The notes under the pieces: model-generated
What the model saw: the letters and a program-made list of their open reading frames with translations, nothing else
Told to the model about the DNA's origin: nothing
Database searches by the model: none
DNA from: Pseudomonas sp. M30-35
GTDB lineage: Bacteria; Pseudomonadota; Gammaproteobacteria; Pseudomonadales; Pseudomonadaceae
Assembly: GCF_002163625.1 (NCBI RefSeq)
Contig: NZ_CP020892.1
Coordinates: 3,596,001-3,660,000 of the forward strand
Direction of reading: 5' to 3'
Length of the DNA stretch: 64,000 nt
Part shown: positions 1 through 8,812 of the stretch, piece by piece
Numbering within the stretch: position 1 is the first letter of the stretch
Layout: every line of letters begins with the position of its first letter
Translations under genes and position numbers: made by a program

Positions 1-475
1 GTTGCGCCGCAATAAAGGTCTGGTGGTCAACATCGGCAGTGTCTCGGGGGTACTTGTCACCCCGTTCGCAGGCGCTTATTGCGCGTCGAAAGCAGCGGTG
101 CACGCACTAACCGATGCGTTGCGTCTGGAGCTTGCGCCCTTCTCTATTGAGGTGATGGAAGTTCAGCCCGGGGCGATTGCTTCAAGCTTTGGCGCTAATG
201 CCAGCCAAAAAGCGGAGCAACTTATTACTGAAGCGTCGCCTTGGTGGCCGTTACGTGAAGGTATTCGCGCTCGGGCCAGCGCCTCGCAAGACAACCCAAC
301 ACCCGCCACCCACTTTGCCCGCAACGTGCTGGCTGCCGTGCAGAGCGCCAAGCGTCCACGTCTTATCCGGCTGGGTAACGGCAGCTACATGTTACCGTTG
401 CTGGCGAACATATTGCCTAAAGCACTGCTTGAAAAGGGTCTGATGAAGCGCTTTGGCCTCGACCGGACACTCTGA
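1..475 (+). CDS. SDR family oxidoreductase, C-terminal part (5' end outside window)
   Basis: C-terminal part of a short-chain dehydrogenase/reductase, an NAD(P)-dependent oxidoreductase; the N-terminal Rossmann motif lies left of the window. The visible part holds the catalytic core: a NIGSVSG strand carrying the active-site serine, then YCASK, the YxxxK catalytic pair, at fragment residues 26-30, followed by the usual EVMEVQPGAI strand. About 110 residues follow, typical of classical SDRs of 270-280 residues. The stop overlaps the start of the next gene (TGATG-type overlap at 473-477), so the two are probably translationally coupled. Substrate cannot be told. The TTG at base 2 is not a real start, since the reading frame runs off the edge. 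Confidence 0.85.
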   Translation, partial: LRRNKGLVVNIGSVSGVLVTPFAGAYCASKAAVHALTDALRLELAPFSIEVMEVQPGAIASSFGANASQKAEQLITEASPWWPLREGIRARASASQDNPTPATHFARNVLAAVQSAKRPRLIRLGNGSYMLPLLANILPKALLEKGLMKRFGLDRTL

Positions 476-849
476 TGAATCAACCGATACTCCGCAACTA
501 CGCCTTCGGTGCCGTTGCGGCCGTCGCCCTACTCAACGTGGTGGTGCGCGCCCTACTCAAACTCGGCGGGCTGCCCGCCACATTGCTGATCGCCGTGGCC
601 GTTGGGCTAATCATGCGAATGGTATTTCAGTGGCGCAATCAACGTCTGCCCGAGCCAAGAGAGTACTGGGCAATCGTCGGTATCTATGCGGCAGTGCTTG
701 GTCTGCTCTATTTAGGCCTGCTGGGCATGATGCATCTTAAAGATGAACCCGGAAACGTAGGCCACATTCTGTTTTGGCTACATTACCTGTGCTACCCGGT
801 GCTGCTCGCGGTTTGCCTGATTCCGCGCCAAAGCGCTCATTCACAGTAG
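475..849 (+). CDS. small four-helix membrane protein of unknown function
   Basis: 124-residue inner-membrane protein with about four hydrophobic segments (roughly residues 9-30, 33-52, 65-87 and 100-117) joined by short polar loops. I do not recognise a family. Its ATG overlaps the stop of the upstream SDR gene, so it is probably co-translated with it and may act with that enzyme, but no function can be assigned. The C-terminus is polar (RQSAHSQ) and probably cytoplasmic. Confidence 0.7.
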   Translation: MNQPILRNYAFGAVAAVALLNVVVRALLKLGGLPATLLIAVAVGLIMRMVFQWRNQRLPEPREYWAIVGIYAAVLGLLYLGLLGMMHLKDEPGNVGHILFWLHYLCYPVLLAVCLIPRQSAHSQ

Positions 850-914
850 TCCCACCGCCCAGCTCTACACTCACCCAGGCCCCTGCATTGCAGGTAGCCT
901 GGCAACACCATGAG

Positions 915-1814
915 CTAACGCGCAACAGCCACTGCGATTACGGGCGTCTTGGGCTTACGGAATACCAAAACGTTACCCAGCATGACCAACACCAAGCCCA
1001 GTAGCGCAGGTGTGGTCCATTGATAGCCTTCGGCAAAAACCGAGATATTCAATGCCACCACCGGGAATAACACAGTGCAATATGCCGCCCGCTCCGGGCC
1101 CATGCGCCCAACCAGTGTCAGGTATGCGGTAAAGCCAATCACCGAACCCGGGATTGCCAGATACAACAGCGTGCCGATATAGCGGCTATTAGCCTCAAAG
1201 GTGAACGGCGTCCCTGTGACAATGCAGATGACCAGCAACATCATCGCCCCATAAAGCATGCCCCAGGCATTGGTCGTAAGCGGTTTCAAACCGGCTTTTT
1301 GTTGCAGGCTTGAGAGCATATTGCCTGCCGAGAAGCACAGCGTACCGACCAAGGCCAAACCAATACCCAGCAAGGTCTCTTTGCTGGCCTCATGCCCCGC
1401 CAGTTCCGGCCAGAACAACATGCCCAGACCACACAAGCCCAGCGCACCACCGGCCAATACATTGGCGGCAATCTTCTGTTTGAAGAACAGCCGTGCATTC
1501 AGCGCATTCCACAGTGTGGCTGTTGAAAAAATAACCGCGACCAAGCCGCTGGGAATCCATTGGCTGGCGGTGTAAAAACACATAAAGTTGACGCAGAACA
1601 GGCAGAGCCCCTGAACCAGGCAGATCAATTGTCCGCGCCGATCCATTTTCTGCAAGCGCCCGCTAATCAGCAGAACCGCAAACAGCACCGCAGCCGCCAG
1701 GCCAAATCGATAGGCAATTGATGCCGGGATCGCCACCACGCCCAGTTGCATTTTCAGGGCAATCCAGGTGGTACCCCAAATCAGCACAGTCAGCAAATAC
1801 AGCGACAGATTCAT
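915..1814 (-). CDS. DMT superfamily (EamA) transporter
   Basis: 299-residue inner-membrane permease of the drug/metabolite transporter superfamily, with ten hydrophobic segments arranged as two EamA repeats. The N-terminus MNLSLYLLTVLIWGTTWIA is the typical first EamA helix. Members usually export amino acids or other metabolites; the substrate is not evident. A longer frame reaches 1958, but the ATG at 1814 has a GGGAG ribosome site 7 bases upstream and begins directly at the first membrane helix, so I chose it. It is divergent from the AraC regulator that starts about 200 bases away, the usual layout of a locally regulated exporter. Confidence 0.9.
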   Translation of the reverse strand: MNLSLYLLTVLIWGTTWIALKMQLGVVAIPASIAYRFGLAAAVLFAVLLISGRLQKMDRRGQLICLVQGLCLFCVNFMCFYTASQWIPSGLVAVIFSTATLWNALNARLFFKQKIAANVLAGGALGLCGLGMLFWPELAGHEASKETLLGIGLALVGTLCFSAGNMLSSLQQKAGLKPLTTNAWGMLYGAMMLLVICIVTGTPFTFEANSRYIGTLLYLAIPGSVIGFTAYLTLVGRMGPERAAYCTVLFPVVALNISVFAEGYQWTTPALLGLVLVMLGNVLVFRKPKTPVIAVAVAR

Positions 1815-2017
1815 CACACAACTCCCAATAGATGAATCGAGTGTGAGCTCGGGCTCGTGCGATAGCTTGCACAAAGTTGCGCTTTTTATGCGCACACCCA
1901 ACTGAGCCAGCAACAACCTTTGACGCTGGCGACTTGCATAATCTTGCGCTTTTTTCACCTTGGGGGCTGGTAAAGAGCATGTGTAGGGGTAGCATGTTCA
2001 AGCTAGAGGACATGTGT

Positions 2018-2893
2018 ATGGCGCTACTCGAAGAAAGTCAGGTATTCCACGCAATGGGGCAATCGCCCAACGCACGCTTGCACCACAGTGCCGAGCTTGG
2101 CGATGGCTTGGCCGCTGCCTTGTGGAGCAACAGCCATGATGCACGCAACTACGAAGCGCCAACTCACCACACCTTGTCGTGCTATCTGGCAGGCGGCACA
2201 GGCACCTTTCGCCGCGACCGACCAGACAGTAAAGGCGCGCCAGACAAACTCTGCGTGATGCCAGCCGGGCACCACTCAAACTGGGTGATTAACGGTGAAA
2301 TCAACCTGGCTCACCTGTATATCAGCGAGGAACACTTTGCCCTGTCGGCAGTGCGTTTGCTTGACCGCGAACCGCGTGAGCTGCAATTACGTGAAGGCAC
2401 ATTCCTTGATGATGCAGAGCAAGCGCGGCGCTTTCGCCAACTCAGCCTGATGAATTGGCACGAACCGGGCGAACACCTGCTGATCAACAGCATTGCTCAC
2501 CAGGTCCTCGATCATGCCTTGCTCTCGCAAGTGGGCAAACGTGAAGGCCTGAAAATGCGTGGCGGCTTGGCACCCGCCCAGCGCAGACGTTTGCGCGAAT
2601 ATATCGACAGCCATCTCGACCAACCGTTGAGTCTTGGCCTATTGGCCGGAATGTGCGCGTTGTCGGAATACCACTTCGCCCGCATGTTTACTCATAGCTT
2701 CGGCCTACCTCCGCACCGCTACGTGCTCAAGCAACGCCTGCATTTAGCCGCACAGTTACTGCGCAACAACCAACTGCCACTGATTGAGGTCGCGCTTAAC
2801 TGTGGTTTTGCCAGCGCCAGTCACTTTAGTAACCGTTTCCGCCAGGCATTTAACGCAACGCCCAGCCAGTACCGGGCTGTATTTGCCCGATAA
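2018..2893 (+). CDS. AraC family transcriptional regulator
   Basis: About 291 residues. The N-terminal half is a cupin-like ligand-sensing region (HTLSCYLAGGTGTFRRDR; LCVMPAGHHSNW). The last 100 residues form the two-helix-turn-helix AraC/XylS domain: PLSLGLLAGMCALSEYHFAR, then LIEVALNCGFASASHFSNRF with the conserved GFxSxSHFxxxF pattern, ending TPSQYR. An AGAGGA ribosome site lies 7 bases before the ATG at 2018; another ATG at 1994 has a weaker site, so the start could be eight codons earlier. Divergent from the DMT transporter, which is the most likely target. The inducer is unknown. Confidence 0.88.
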   Translation: MALLEESQVFHAMGQSPNARLHHSAELGDGLAAALWSNSHDARNYEAPTHHTLSCYLAGGTGTFRRDRPDSKGAPDKLCVMPAGHHSNWVINGEINLAHLYISEEHFALSAVRLLDREPRELQLREGTFLDDAEQARRFRQLSLMNWHEPGEHLLINSIAHQVLDHALLSQVGKREGLKMRGGLAPAQRRRLREYIDSHLDQPLSLGLLAGMCALSEYHFARMFTHSFGLPPHRYVLKQRLHLAAQLLRNNQLPLIEVALNCGFASASHFSNRFRQAFNATPSQYRAVFAR

Positions 2894-3133
2894 CTACCCG
2901 GCAATCCAGTGTTTTTCGCGCAAAACCCGCTTCAAGTCTGAACGTCACCAAGCCTAAGCTCTCGCTGCGGCGGACCATTAGCTTCTGCGCCGCTGCCGGT
3001 GCCTGGCCGCTGAATGCCCCGAGCGCAAACTATTTGACCCAACGGTCTGCATTACGCCGGTTAACTGTGCAAGAATCATCGGCTTTGCTTAATTTCATGG
3101 CGCGGTGATGCACCATCCAACAGGCTTACAGCA

Positions 3134-5767
3134 ATGCCATTGAATATCCTGCATCTAAGTCAGGATAACTGGCGCTCTACCTTCGATGCCGGGCATTTCC
3201 GCCGGGGGCTTGGCTATGCCGAGGAAATGCGCAGCACACTGCTAAACCTGACGGACAACAGCTTGCGCGCCAGCTGCAAAGGTTCTTCTGGGCAAACCTA
3301 TCAACAACGCATCAACCTGTTTCCAACCACGCATGGCTGGAGCATTAATGGTCACTGCACCTGCCCGGTGAGCTATAACTGCAAGCATGTAGCAGCCGCC
3401 CTACTGACCCTTGAGCATCAGCAAAAATCTGCCGTGGACCACAGCACGCTGATAACCCCGAGCCAGAAAATCGCCGAGCAACGGCTTGAAGGCATAGCCC
3501 CGCAACCCATATTGAGCCTGGGTAGCCACGCACGGGTACATTTTGACGCGCGCAAAGGCCGCATGTTGGAGCAGACCCAACACCGCGCAGCACTTGCATT
3601 CGACTATCAAGGGCACCTGGCTTACGGCCGCCAAGGCAAGGACTTATTAATCCGTCAGCAGGCGGATTTAAACCTGCGCGTGGTCCGTGATGCCACGGCC
3701 GAAGCCCAGCTGCGTAAGCGCCTAACCGACCTCGGCCTGAACATTGCCTTGCGTCAGAGCGAAGCGCTGGGTGAGCATCAGGGCGAACACTTTGAGCTGC
3801 CAAACGAAGCCAGTTGGCTGCGGTTTGTCGAAAAGCATTTGCCCGTGCTAAGTGCCCAAGGCTGGAAAATCGAGATGCAGCCAGGTTTTCATTACAACCT
3901 GGCGCAGATTGACGATTGGTATGCCGAGATCGAAGAGTCGGCCGAACATGACTGGTTCGACCTTGAGCTGGGTATCAAGGTCGATGGTCAACGCATCAGT
4001 CTGTTACCGGTATTACTGCAAGCTATTCGCCGTACACCCTGGTTACTCAACGGCGAGGCCGTCGCTCAGCGTCAGGATGAGGACATGCTGCTGGTCAACC
4101 TGGCGCAAACCGATCAACGCGTGGCGCTGCCTTTCTCCCGCCTGAAACCAATGCTGACAACCCTTGGCGAACTGTTCTTCCGCGAACCCGGCGAGATTGG
4201 TCCCCAGATTCGTCTGCCGCGCGCCGACGCACCGCGTCTCAGCCAACTCGCCAACGGCCCCGCACTGGAGTGGCACGGCGGCGAGCAACTGCGTGGCTTC
4301 GCCCACCGCTTACACGCCTTGCCCGAGTTTGAGGCCACAGTACCGAGCGAACTGCACGCCCAACTGCGGCCTTACCAAGTGCAAGGGCTAGCATGGATGC
4401 AAGCGTTGAGTGAATTGGAAATGGGCGGCCTACTGGCTGACGACATGGGCTTGGGTAAAACCCTGCAAACCCTTGCCCATATTCTCAGCGAAAAACAGGC
4501 TGGGCGCCTCCAGCAACCCGCATTGATTGTGATGCCGACGACCCTGATACCGAACTGGCAAGATGAAGCTGCCCGCTTCGCCCCGACGCTGAGTGTGCTT
4601 GCGCTGCATGGCAGCAAGCGACGCAGCCTGTTCAGATTGATTGGTCAGCACGATGTGGTACTGACCACTTATGCACTGCTGTCCAGAGATTTAAAAAACC
4701 TGAGCGCGCATAAGTATCACCTGCTGATTCTTGATGAAGCACAAAATATCAAAAACCCGCGCAGTAAAACCGCCCTCGCCGCCGGACAAATCGCTGCGCG
4801 CCAGCGCCTGTGCCTAACCGGAACACCGCTGGAAAACCATCTGGGTGAATTGTGGTCACTGTTCAACTTCTTGATGCCGGGTTGGCTCGGCGACAGTAAA
4901 AGCTTTAGTCGCGACTACCGCACACCCATTGAAAAGCAAGGCAACGAGCAACGTCTGGCGCACTTGCATGGGCGTATCAAGCCGTTTGTGCTGCGTCGTA
5001 AAAAGCAAGATGTCGCCCGTGAGTTACCGCCAAAAACCGAAATTACCCACTGGGTCGATCTTAGCGCTGCACAACGTGATCGCTATGAAACCTTACGCTT
5101 GGCGATGGATAAGAAAGTGCGCGCCGAAATCGCGCGCCAAGGCTTGGCCCGCAGTCAGATTGTAATCCTTGAGGCCCTGCTGCGTTTGCGCCAGGCCTGT
5201 TGTGACCTGCGCTTGCTTGATGACAGCGACACATCACTGAAAAGCAGCGATTCGGGCAAACTCAGCGCATTGCTCGACATGCTTGAAGAACTATTTGCCG
5301 AAGGGCGCAAAGTGCTGCTGTTCTCGCAGTTCACCTCGATGCTGGCGTTGATTGAAGCAGAATTGATAGCACGCGATGTGAGCTACGTAAAACTGACCGG
5401 TAGCACCCAGGACCGGCGTACTCCGGTCGAGCAGTTTCAAGCGGGTGAGCACTCGATTTTCTTAATCAGCCTGAAAGCCGGGGGCGCAGGCTTGAACCTG
5501 ACCGCAGCCGATACGGTGATCCACTTTGACCCCTGGTGGAACCCGGCAAGCGAAGCCCAAGCCAGTGACCGCGCCTATCGCATTGGCCAGGACAAGCCGG
5601 TGTTTGTTTACAAAATGATCACCCGAGGCAGCGTGGAGGAGAAAATCCAACACATGCAGCAAGCCAAAGCCAACCTGGCTCGCGGAGTCCTTGACGGCGG
5701 CAGTCAGGAGAAATGGCGGCTTACAGAAGACGACCTGCAAATGCTGCTTGAGCCTCTAACGCCTTAA
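3134..5767 (+). CDS. SWIM zinc-finger SNF2-family helicase/ATPase
   Basis: 877-residue DNA/RNA-dependent ATPase of the SNF2/RapA superfamily. Residues about 73-86 carry a SWIM zinc finger (CTCPVSYNCKHV, CxC...CxH). The SNF2 ATPase lobe begins near residue 365 (LRPYQVQGLAWMQ). It has Walker A ADDMGLGKT near 436, a DEAQ box near 533 and LTGTPLEN near 562. The helicase C lobe has LLFSQFTSML near 730 and motif VI SDRAYRIGQ near 811. Such proteins remodel protein-nucleic acid complexes; the cellular role of this bacterial SWIM subfamily is unsettled. It stands alone with no evident operon partner, and no strong ribosome site precedes the ATG. Confidence 0.92.
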   Translation: MPLNILHLSQDNWRSTFDAGHFRRGLGYAEEMRSTLLNLTDNSLRASCKGSSGQTYQQRINLFPTTHGWSINGHCTCPVSYNCKHVAAALLTLEHQQKSAVDHSTLITPSQKIAEQRLEGIAPQPILSLGSHARVHFDARKGRMLEQTQHRAALAFDYQGHLAYGRQGKDLLIRQQADLNLRVVRDATAEAQLRKRLTDLGLNIALRQSEALGEHQGEHFELPNEASWLRFVEKHLPVLSAQGWKIEMQPGFHYNLAQIDDWYAEIEESAEHDWFDLELGIKVDGQRISLLPVLLQAIRRTPWLLNGEAVAQRQDEDMLLVNLAQTDQRVALPFSRLKPMLTTLGELFFREPGEIGPQIRLPRADAPRLSQLANGPALEWHGGEQLRGFAHRLHALPEFEATVPSELHAQLRPYQVQGLAWMQALSELEMGGLLADDMGLGKTLQTLAHILSEKQAGRLQQPALIVMPTTLIPNWQDEAARFAPTLSVLALHGSKRRSLFRLIGQHDVVLTTYALLSRDLKNLSAHKYHLLILDEAQNIKNPRSKTALAAGQIAARQRLCLTGTPLENHLGELWSLFNFLMPGWLGDSKSFSRDYRTPIEKQGNEQRLAHLHGRIKPFVLRRKKQDVARELPPKTEITHWVDLSAAQRDRYETLRLAMDKKVRAEIARQGLARSQIVILEALLRLRQACCDLRLLDDSDTSLKSSDSGKLSALLDMLEELFAEGRKVLLFSQFTSMLALIEAELIARDVSYVKLTGSTQDRRTPVEQFQAGEHSIFLISLKAGGAGLNLTAADTVIHFDPWWNPASEAQASDRAYRIGQDKPVFVYKMITRGSVEEKIQHMQQAKANLARGVLDGGSQEKWRLTEDDLQMLLEPLTP

Positions 5768-5790
5768 GCCACCAACACCTTAGTCGAACC

Positions 5791-6261
5791 TTATTGGCTG
5801 GCGTTTTTGCTGATGACCTCACCCGTTGAGTCAATCGGCTTGCTCGAAGGAAACTTGTACGAGGCAAACCTGACTGCGACGACTGACAGCGCCAACAGGA
5901 AAATCCCCGCGCAGGAATACACCAGCCCAATATCAGGTGGCCGGTGGTGCGAAACATCACCAATCAGGTATCGGGTTAAAGCAGTGATCGCCACGTACAA
6001 CAGAAAACGGATTGGCAGGTGATTGGTCTTGAAGTAGATACCAACCATCGCCCCCAGTTCTAGATAGATAAACAGCAGCAGAATGTCATCAATACTGGCG
6101 GCTCCTTTATCGAGCATCGTCATGAACGCCATGATCGATGCCCACGCGGTCACGGCACCAATTGCGAACAGGCCCAGGTAGTGAAAGCCTTCGACCAGAA
6201 AGTTGCCAACCGAATTGGCACCTCTGTGCATTTGCTCGCGGCTGCTATCAACCCATTTCAT
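5791..6261 (-). CDS. psiE: PsiE family phosphate-starvation-inducible membrane protein
   Basis: 156-residue inner-membrane protein with four hydrophobic segments, matching PsiE in length and in the central motif (LELGAMVGIYFKTNHLPIRF then the ALTRYLIGD helix). PsiE is induced by phosphate starvation in enterobacteria; its biochemical role is unknown. The ATG has an AGGGAG ribosome site 6 bases upstream. A degenerate Pho-box-like element lies 44 bases before the start (6305-6322). The gene converges on the SNF2 helicase gene with a 23-base gap. Confidence 0.85.
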   Translation of the reverse strand: MKWVDSSREQMHRGANSVGNFLVEGFHYLGLFAIGAVTAWASIMAFMTMLDKGAASIDDILLLFIYLELGAMVGIYFKTNHLPIRFLLYVAITALTRYLIGDVSHHRPPDIGLVYSCAGIFLLALSVVAVRFASYKFPSSKPIDSTGEVISKNASQ

Positions 6262-6304
6262 CTAGAACTCCCTAAAACACTTACACATAGTGTGCTTGAC
6301 GACT

Positions 6305-6322
6305 GTGACAACGATGCCACAG
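6305..6322 (-). promoter_or_regulatory. candidate Pho box upstream of psiE
   Basis: Read on the minus strand the 18 bases are CTGTGGCATCGTTGTCAC. Both ends fit the PhoB-box pattern (CTGT at the start, TGTCAC at the end, correct 7-base offset) but the middle is degenerate, so about 12 of 18 positions agree. The location, 44 bases before a psiE homologue, makes it plausible; it is not proven. Confidence 0.4.
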
Positions 6323-6500
6323 CCTCTGCATGAACAAAAGTATGCAGAATCAAGAGCAAATGACGCTCATTAGCACAAGCAAAGCACAGTCCAAGTCGGT
6401 GCAGGGTGAGCAATTCGAACAACGAGGCGCAATCGCACTGGACAAACCGCACTGATAGGGTCTAACACTTGATGCACTCGCCCGAAAAGGACTCATTGCC

Positions 6501-7502
6501 ATGATCACCCTACAATCGTTCGCCCGCCATGCGCTGCTGACTGCAGCAGTTGCCACCAGCGCCTTGATTGGTAGCCTGCTGCCCGCCAGCGCTAGCGCAG
6601 CGCCCGTCGCGAAACAACTGACTCAGGTTCCCGGTTACTACCGCATGGCGCTGGGCGATTTTGAAGTCACTGCGCTGTATGACGGCTATGTCGATATCGG
6701 CACGCAACTGCTCAAAGGCGCCAGCGCCGAGGACATTCAAAGCCTGCTGGCCAAGATGTTTCTGGAGTCGAGTAATGGTGTACAAACGGCAGTTAACGCT
6801 TTCTTGATCAACACCGGGGAGAACCTGATTTTGGTCGATACCGGTGCAGCCAAATGCTTTAGCCCGGCATTGGGTAATATTCCAGACAACCTCAAAGCCG
6901 CTGGCTACTCGACTGAGCAAGTCGATAGCGTGCTGCTGACCCACATGCACCCAGACCATGCTTGCGGTTTGCTCACCGCCGATGACAAACCTACTTACCC
7001 GAACGCAACCCTCTATGTGCCCAAAGGCGACTCCGACTATTGGCTGAGCAGTGCTGAACAGGCCAAAGTACCAGAGGCTCAACGTGGTCGGTTCGACTTG
7101 AGCAAGAAAGTGGTCGCGCCTTATGTAACAGCTAAGCGCGTTGAGTATTTCAGCCCAGACAGCAAGCTGCCTAGTGGCATAACCGTGGTGCCAAGCAACG
7201 GCCATACACCGGGCCATACCTCGTACATGTTTAGCTCAAAAGGGCAAAACCTGTTGGTCTGGGGCGACATCGTGCACAGCCATTCGGTGCAATTCAGCAA
7301 ACCAGAAGTGGTAATCGAGTTCGATACCGACAGCGCCAAAGCACTGCAAACGCGCAAAAAACTGTTTGCTGAAGCGGCTAAAGATAAACTTTGGGTCGCG
7401 GGCGCACACTTACCCTTCCCTGGCATTGGCCACGTGCGTAAGGAAGGCGATGCCTATGCGTGGGTGCCAACTGAGTTTGGCCCGATCCGCAGTGATCGCT
7501 AA
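6501..7502 (+). CDS. exported metallo-beta-lactamase-fold hydrolase
   Basis: 333-residue enzyme of the metallo-beta-lactamase fold. A Sec signal peptide occupies about residues 1-33 (hydrophobic run, then ASASA before the mature APVAK), so it acts in the periplasm. The metal site is plain: THMHPDHACG near residue 150 (HxHxDH), then NGHTPGHTSYMF (third histidine) and VWGDIVHSH (bridging aspartate). The family includes quorum-quenching lactonases, thiolesterases and alkylsulfatase relatives, and the substrate cannot be read from the sequence. AAGGA ribosome site 9 bases upstream. A perfect hairpin follows at 7545-7568. Confidence 0.88.
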   Translation: MITLQSFARHALLTAAVATSALIGSLLPASASAAPVAKQLTQVPGYYRMALGDFEVTALYDGYVDIGTQLLKGASAEDIQSLLAKMFLESSNGVQTAVNAFLINTGENLILVDTGAAKCFSPALGNIPDNLKAAGYSTEQVDSVLLTHMHPDHACGLLTADDKPTYPNATLYVPKGDSDYWLSSAEQAKVPEAQRGRFDLSKKVVAPYVTAKRVEYFSPDSKLPSGITVVPSNGHTPGHTSYMFSSKGQNLLVWGDIVHSHSVQFSKPEVVIEFDTDSAKALQTRKKLFAEAAKDKLWVAGAHLPFPGIGHVRKEGDAYAWVPTEFGPIRSDR

Positions 7503-7544
7503 CCAACAAGCAAATAAACACGGGACTGGCGATTGGCGCACGCA

Positions 7545-7568
7545 TTGCTGCTGTTCAAACAGCAGCAA
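7545..7568 (+). terminator. hairpin after the metallo-beta-lactamase-fold gene
   Basis: Perfect 10-base stem (TTGCTGCTGT / ACAGCAGCAA) around a four-base loop, followed by GTTCTTTATG, a modest T-rich stretch. It lies 43 bases after the stop codon and is a plausible intrinsic terminator. Confidence 0.55.
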
Positions 7569-7588
7569 GTTCTTTATGCTTGCGGCAA

Positions 7589-7604
7589 CTGTATAAACAA
7601 CCAG
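7589..7604 (+). promoter_or_regulatory. LexA (SOS) box before yebG
   Basis: CTGTATAAACAACCAG fits the CTG-N10-CAG rule of the gammaproteobacterial LexA operator, with the T and A/T-rich core expected on the left half. It ends 36 bases before the start of yebG, an SOS gene in E. coli, which supports the assignment. Confidence 0.7.
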
Positions 7605-7640
7605 TTAAATTAATCAGCGTGAAGGCGTTAGAGGTGATGA

Positions 7641-7901
7641 ATGGCCGTCGAAGTGGTGTACCGCAGCAGTCGAGATTTGGAGCGCTTGTTCATGGATAAA
7701 GCCGAAGCTGATCGTCATGACAAAATGCTTGAGCTAGCCGAGTTGCTCACCGATGTGTTGCAGAAAGCGGTGCCGAGCCTCAATGAGGCCCAAGGCGAAG
7801 AACTGGGTATTTTTATGGCTAAGAACCGCGATATTTTCGCCAAGGCCTTTAAAAACCAACCCGACGCATTGAATGATCTAGGCCAAGAGCCTGCAGAGTA
7901 A
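7641..7901 (+). CDS. yebG: YebG family SOS-associated protein
   Basis: 86-residue protein resembling E. coli YebG: MAVEVVYRSSRDLERL at the start, then a KAEADRHDKMLELAELL segment aligning with YebG's KKEADAYDKMLDTADLL. YebG is a LexA-repressed DNA-damage-induced protein of unknown mechanism. The start ATG has AGAGGT 8 bases upstream, and the LexA box above lies in the promoter. Convergent with the TauE-like gene; a 10-base-stem palindrome lies between them. Confidence 0.85.
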   Translation: MAVEVVYRSSRDLERLFMDKAEADRHDKMLELAELLTDVLQKAVPSLNEAQGEELGIFMAKNRDIFAKAFKNQPDALNDLGQEPAE

Positions 7902-7922
7902 GCTTGCCGGTTTGCACGCTGC

Positions 7923-7951
7923 CCAGTCCATGACATGACGCCATGGACTGG
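7923..7951. terminator. palindrome between convergent yebG and tauE-like genes
   Basis: A perfect 10-base stem (CCAGTCCATG / CATGGACTGG) with a nine-base loop sits between two convergent stop codons. There is no long T-run on either side (AATTATT on the right), so it may be a weak bidirectional terminator. Confidence 0.5.
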
Positions 7952-7953
7952 AA

Positions 7954-8733
7954 TTATTGGGGTCCTGCAAAAGCCTCCAATACGCTCGGCAAGGCATCCA
8001 AAATCAAACCGCCACCTGCCAGCAACAACAGGCAGAACACCAGCCAACGCACTGTGCGCAGCGACAGTTTGGGTGGGTAACGGCGCATCAAGATAGTCAC
8101 CACAAATACCAGCGGAAACGCTTCCAGACTCAACCAGGCAATGTGCAAGGTCATTTGCCCTTGAGCGATTACCAGCCCCAGGCGGGCGGCTGAATTTGCC
8201 GCAAATACGGTAATCAATGTGTTGCGAATTACCTGGTATGCCAGCGGTTGACGATAGAGGTGATAAACCAGAGGAGGCCCTCCGCTGGAGAACAACCCAT
8301 TGAGCAGGCCGCACAACCCACCAGAAAGCCAGAATGCTGGCAGCCGCGAAAGATGTTCCTGGGGTTTGCTTTGTACCACCAGCAACAGGCTCCCCAGTAC
8401 GATCACACAACCCAGCAAGAGCCGCAGCCAAGCCATTTGCGCATCGTTGAGTGCGCCCAGCCCCCACATGCCCAGACTCACTCCGAGCAGGCTGCTGAGC
8501 AGCACGGGCATCAATACACCACGGTCCAATTCAGGTTTAGAGCCACCTAAGCTCACCAGCGCATTAGCAACCGTGAGGATGCTGATAATAATTGCCACTT
8601 CACCCAGCGGGATCAAATTCAAGGAGGCAACCATGCCCAGCAGGATCAAGCCAAAGGCAAATCCTGTGAGATTCTGGGCCAGAGTGGCAAGCAGCACGCA
8701 GCCCAAGAACATCAGGTGCAGTTGCAGCGTCAT
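7954..8733 (-). CDS. tauE: TauE/SafE family sulfite exporter
   Basis: 259-residue inner-membrane protein with about eight hydrophobic helices and the TauE/SafE (DUF81) hallmarks: an early LTGFAFGLILLG segment and the second-half repeat GLLNGLFSSGGPPLVYHL. TauE-type proteins export sulfite or related sulfur/organosulfonate anions made when sulfonates are desulfonated. Here it lies in a taurine-degradation region just downstream of a YeiH exporter on the same strand, which fits removal of the sulfite made by Xsc. The ribosome site before the ATG is poor and the leader consists of tandem 18-base repeats, so translation may depend on the upstream gene. Confidence 0.85.
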   Translation of the reverse strand: MTLQLHLMFLGCVLLATLAQNLTGFAFGLILLGMVASLNLIPLGEVAIIISILTVANALVSLGGSKPELDRGVLMPVLLSSLLGVSLGMWGLGALNDAQMAWLRLLLGCVIVLGSLLLVVQSKPQEHLSRLPAFWLSGGLCGLLNGLFSSGGPPLVYHLYRQPLAYQVIRNTLITVFAANSAARLGLVIAQGQMTLHIAWLSLEAFPLVFVVTILMRRYPPKLSLRTVRWLVFCLLLLAGGGLILDALPSVLEAFAGPQ

Positions 8734-8734
8734 G

Positions 8735-8812
8735 AATCCATTGAGCCTATCCCATCCACTGAGCTCATCCCATCCACAGTGCTTATCCCATCCATTGAGC
8801 TCATCCCATCCA
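8735..8812. repeat. tandem 18-base repeat joining yeiH to the tauE-like gene
   Basis: Four tandem 18-base units (8735-8752, 8753-8770, 8771-8788, 8789-8806) plus a partial fifth, consensus CATCCAYTGAGCTCATCC on the plus strand. Read on the minus strand in the yeiH frame, each unit repeats the last codons of yeiH including its stop: the yeiH end (W-M-G-TGA) is followed by units ending TAA, TGA and TAG. It looks like a tandem expansion of the gene's own 3' end. Confidence 0.85.
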
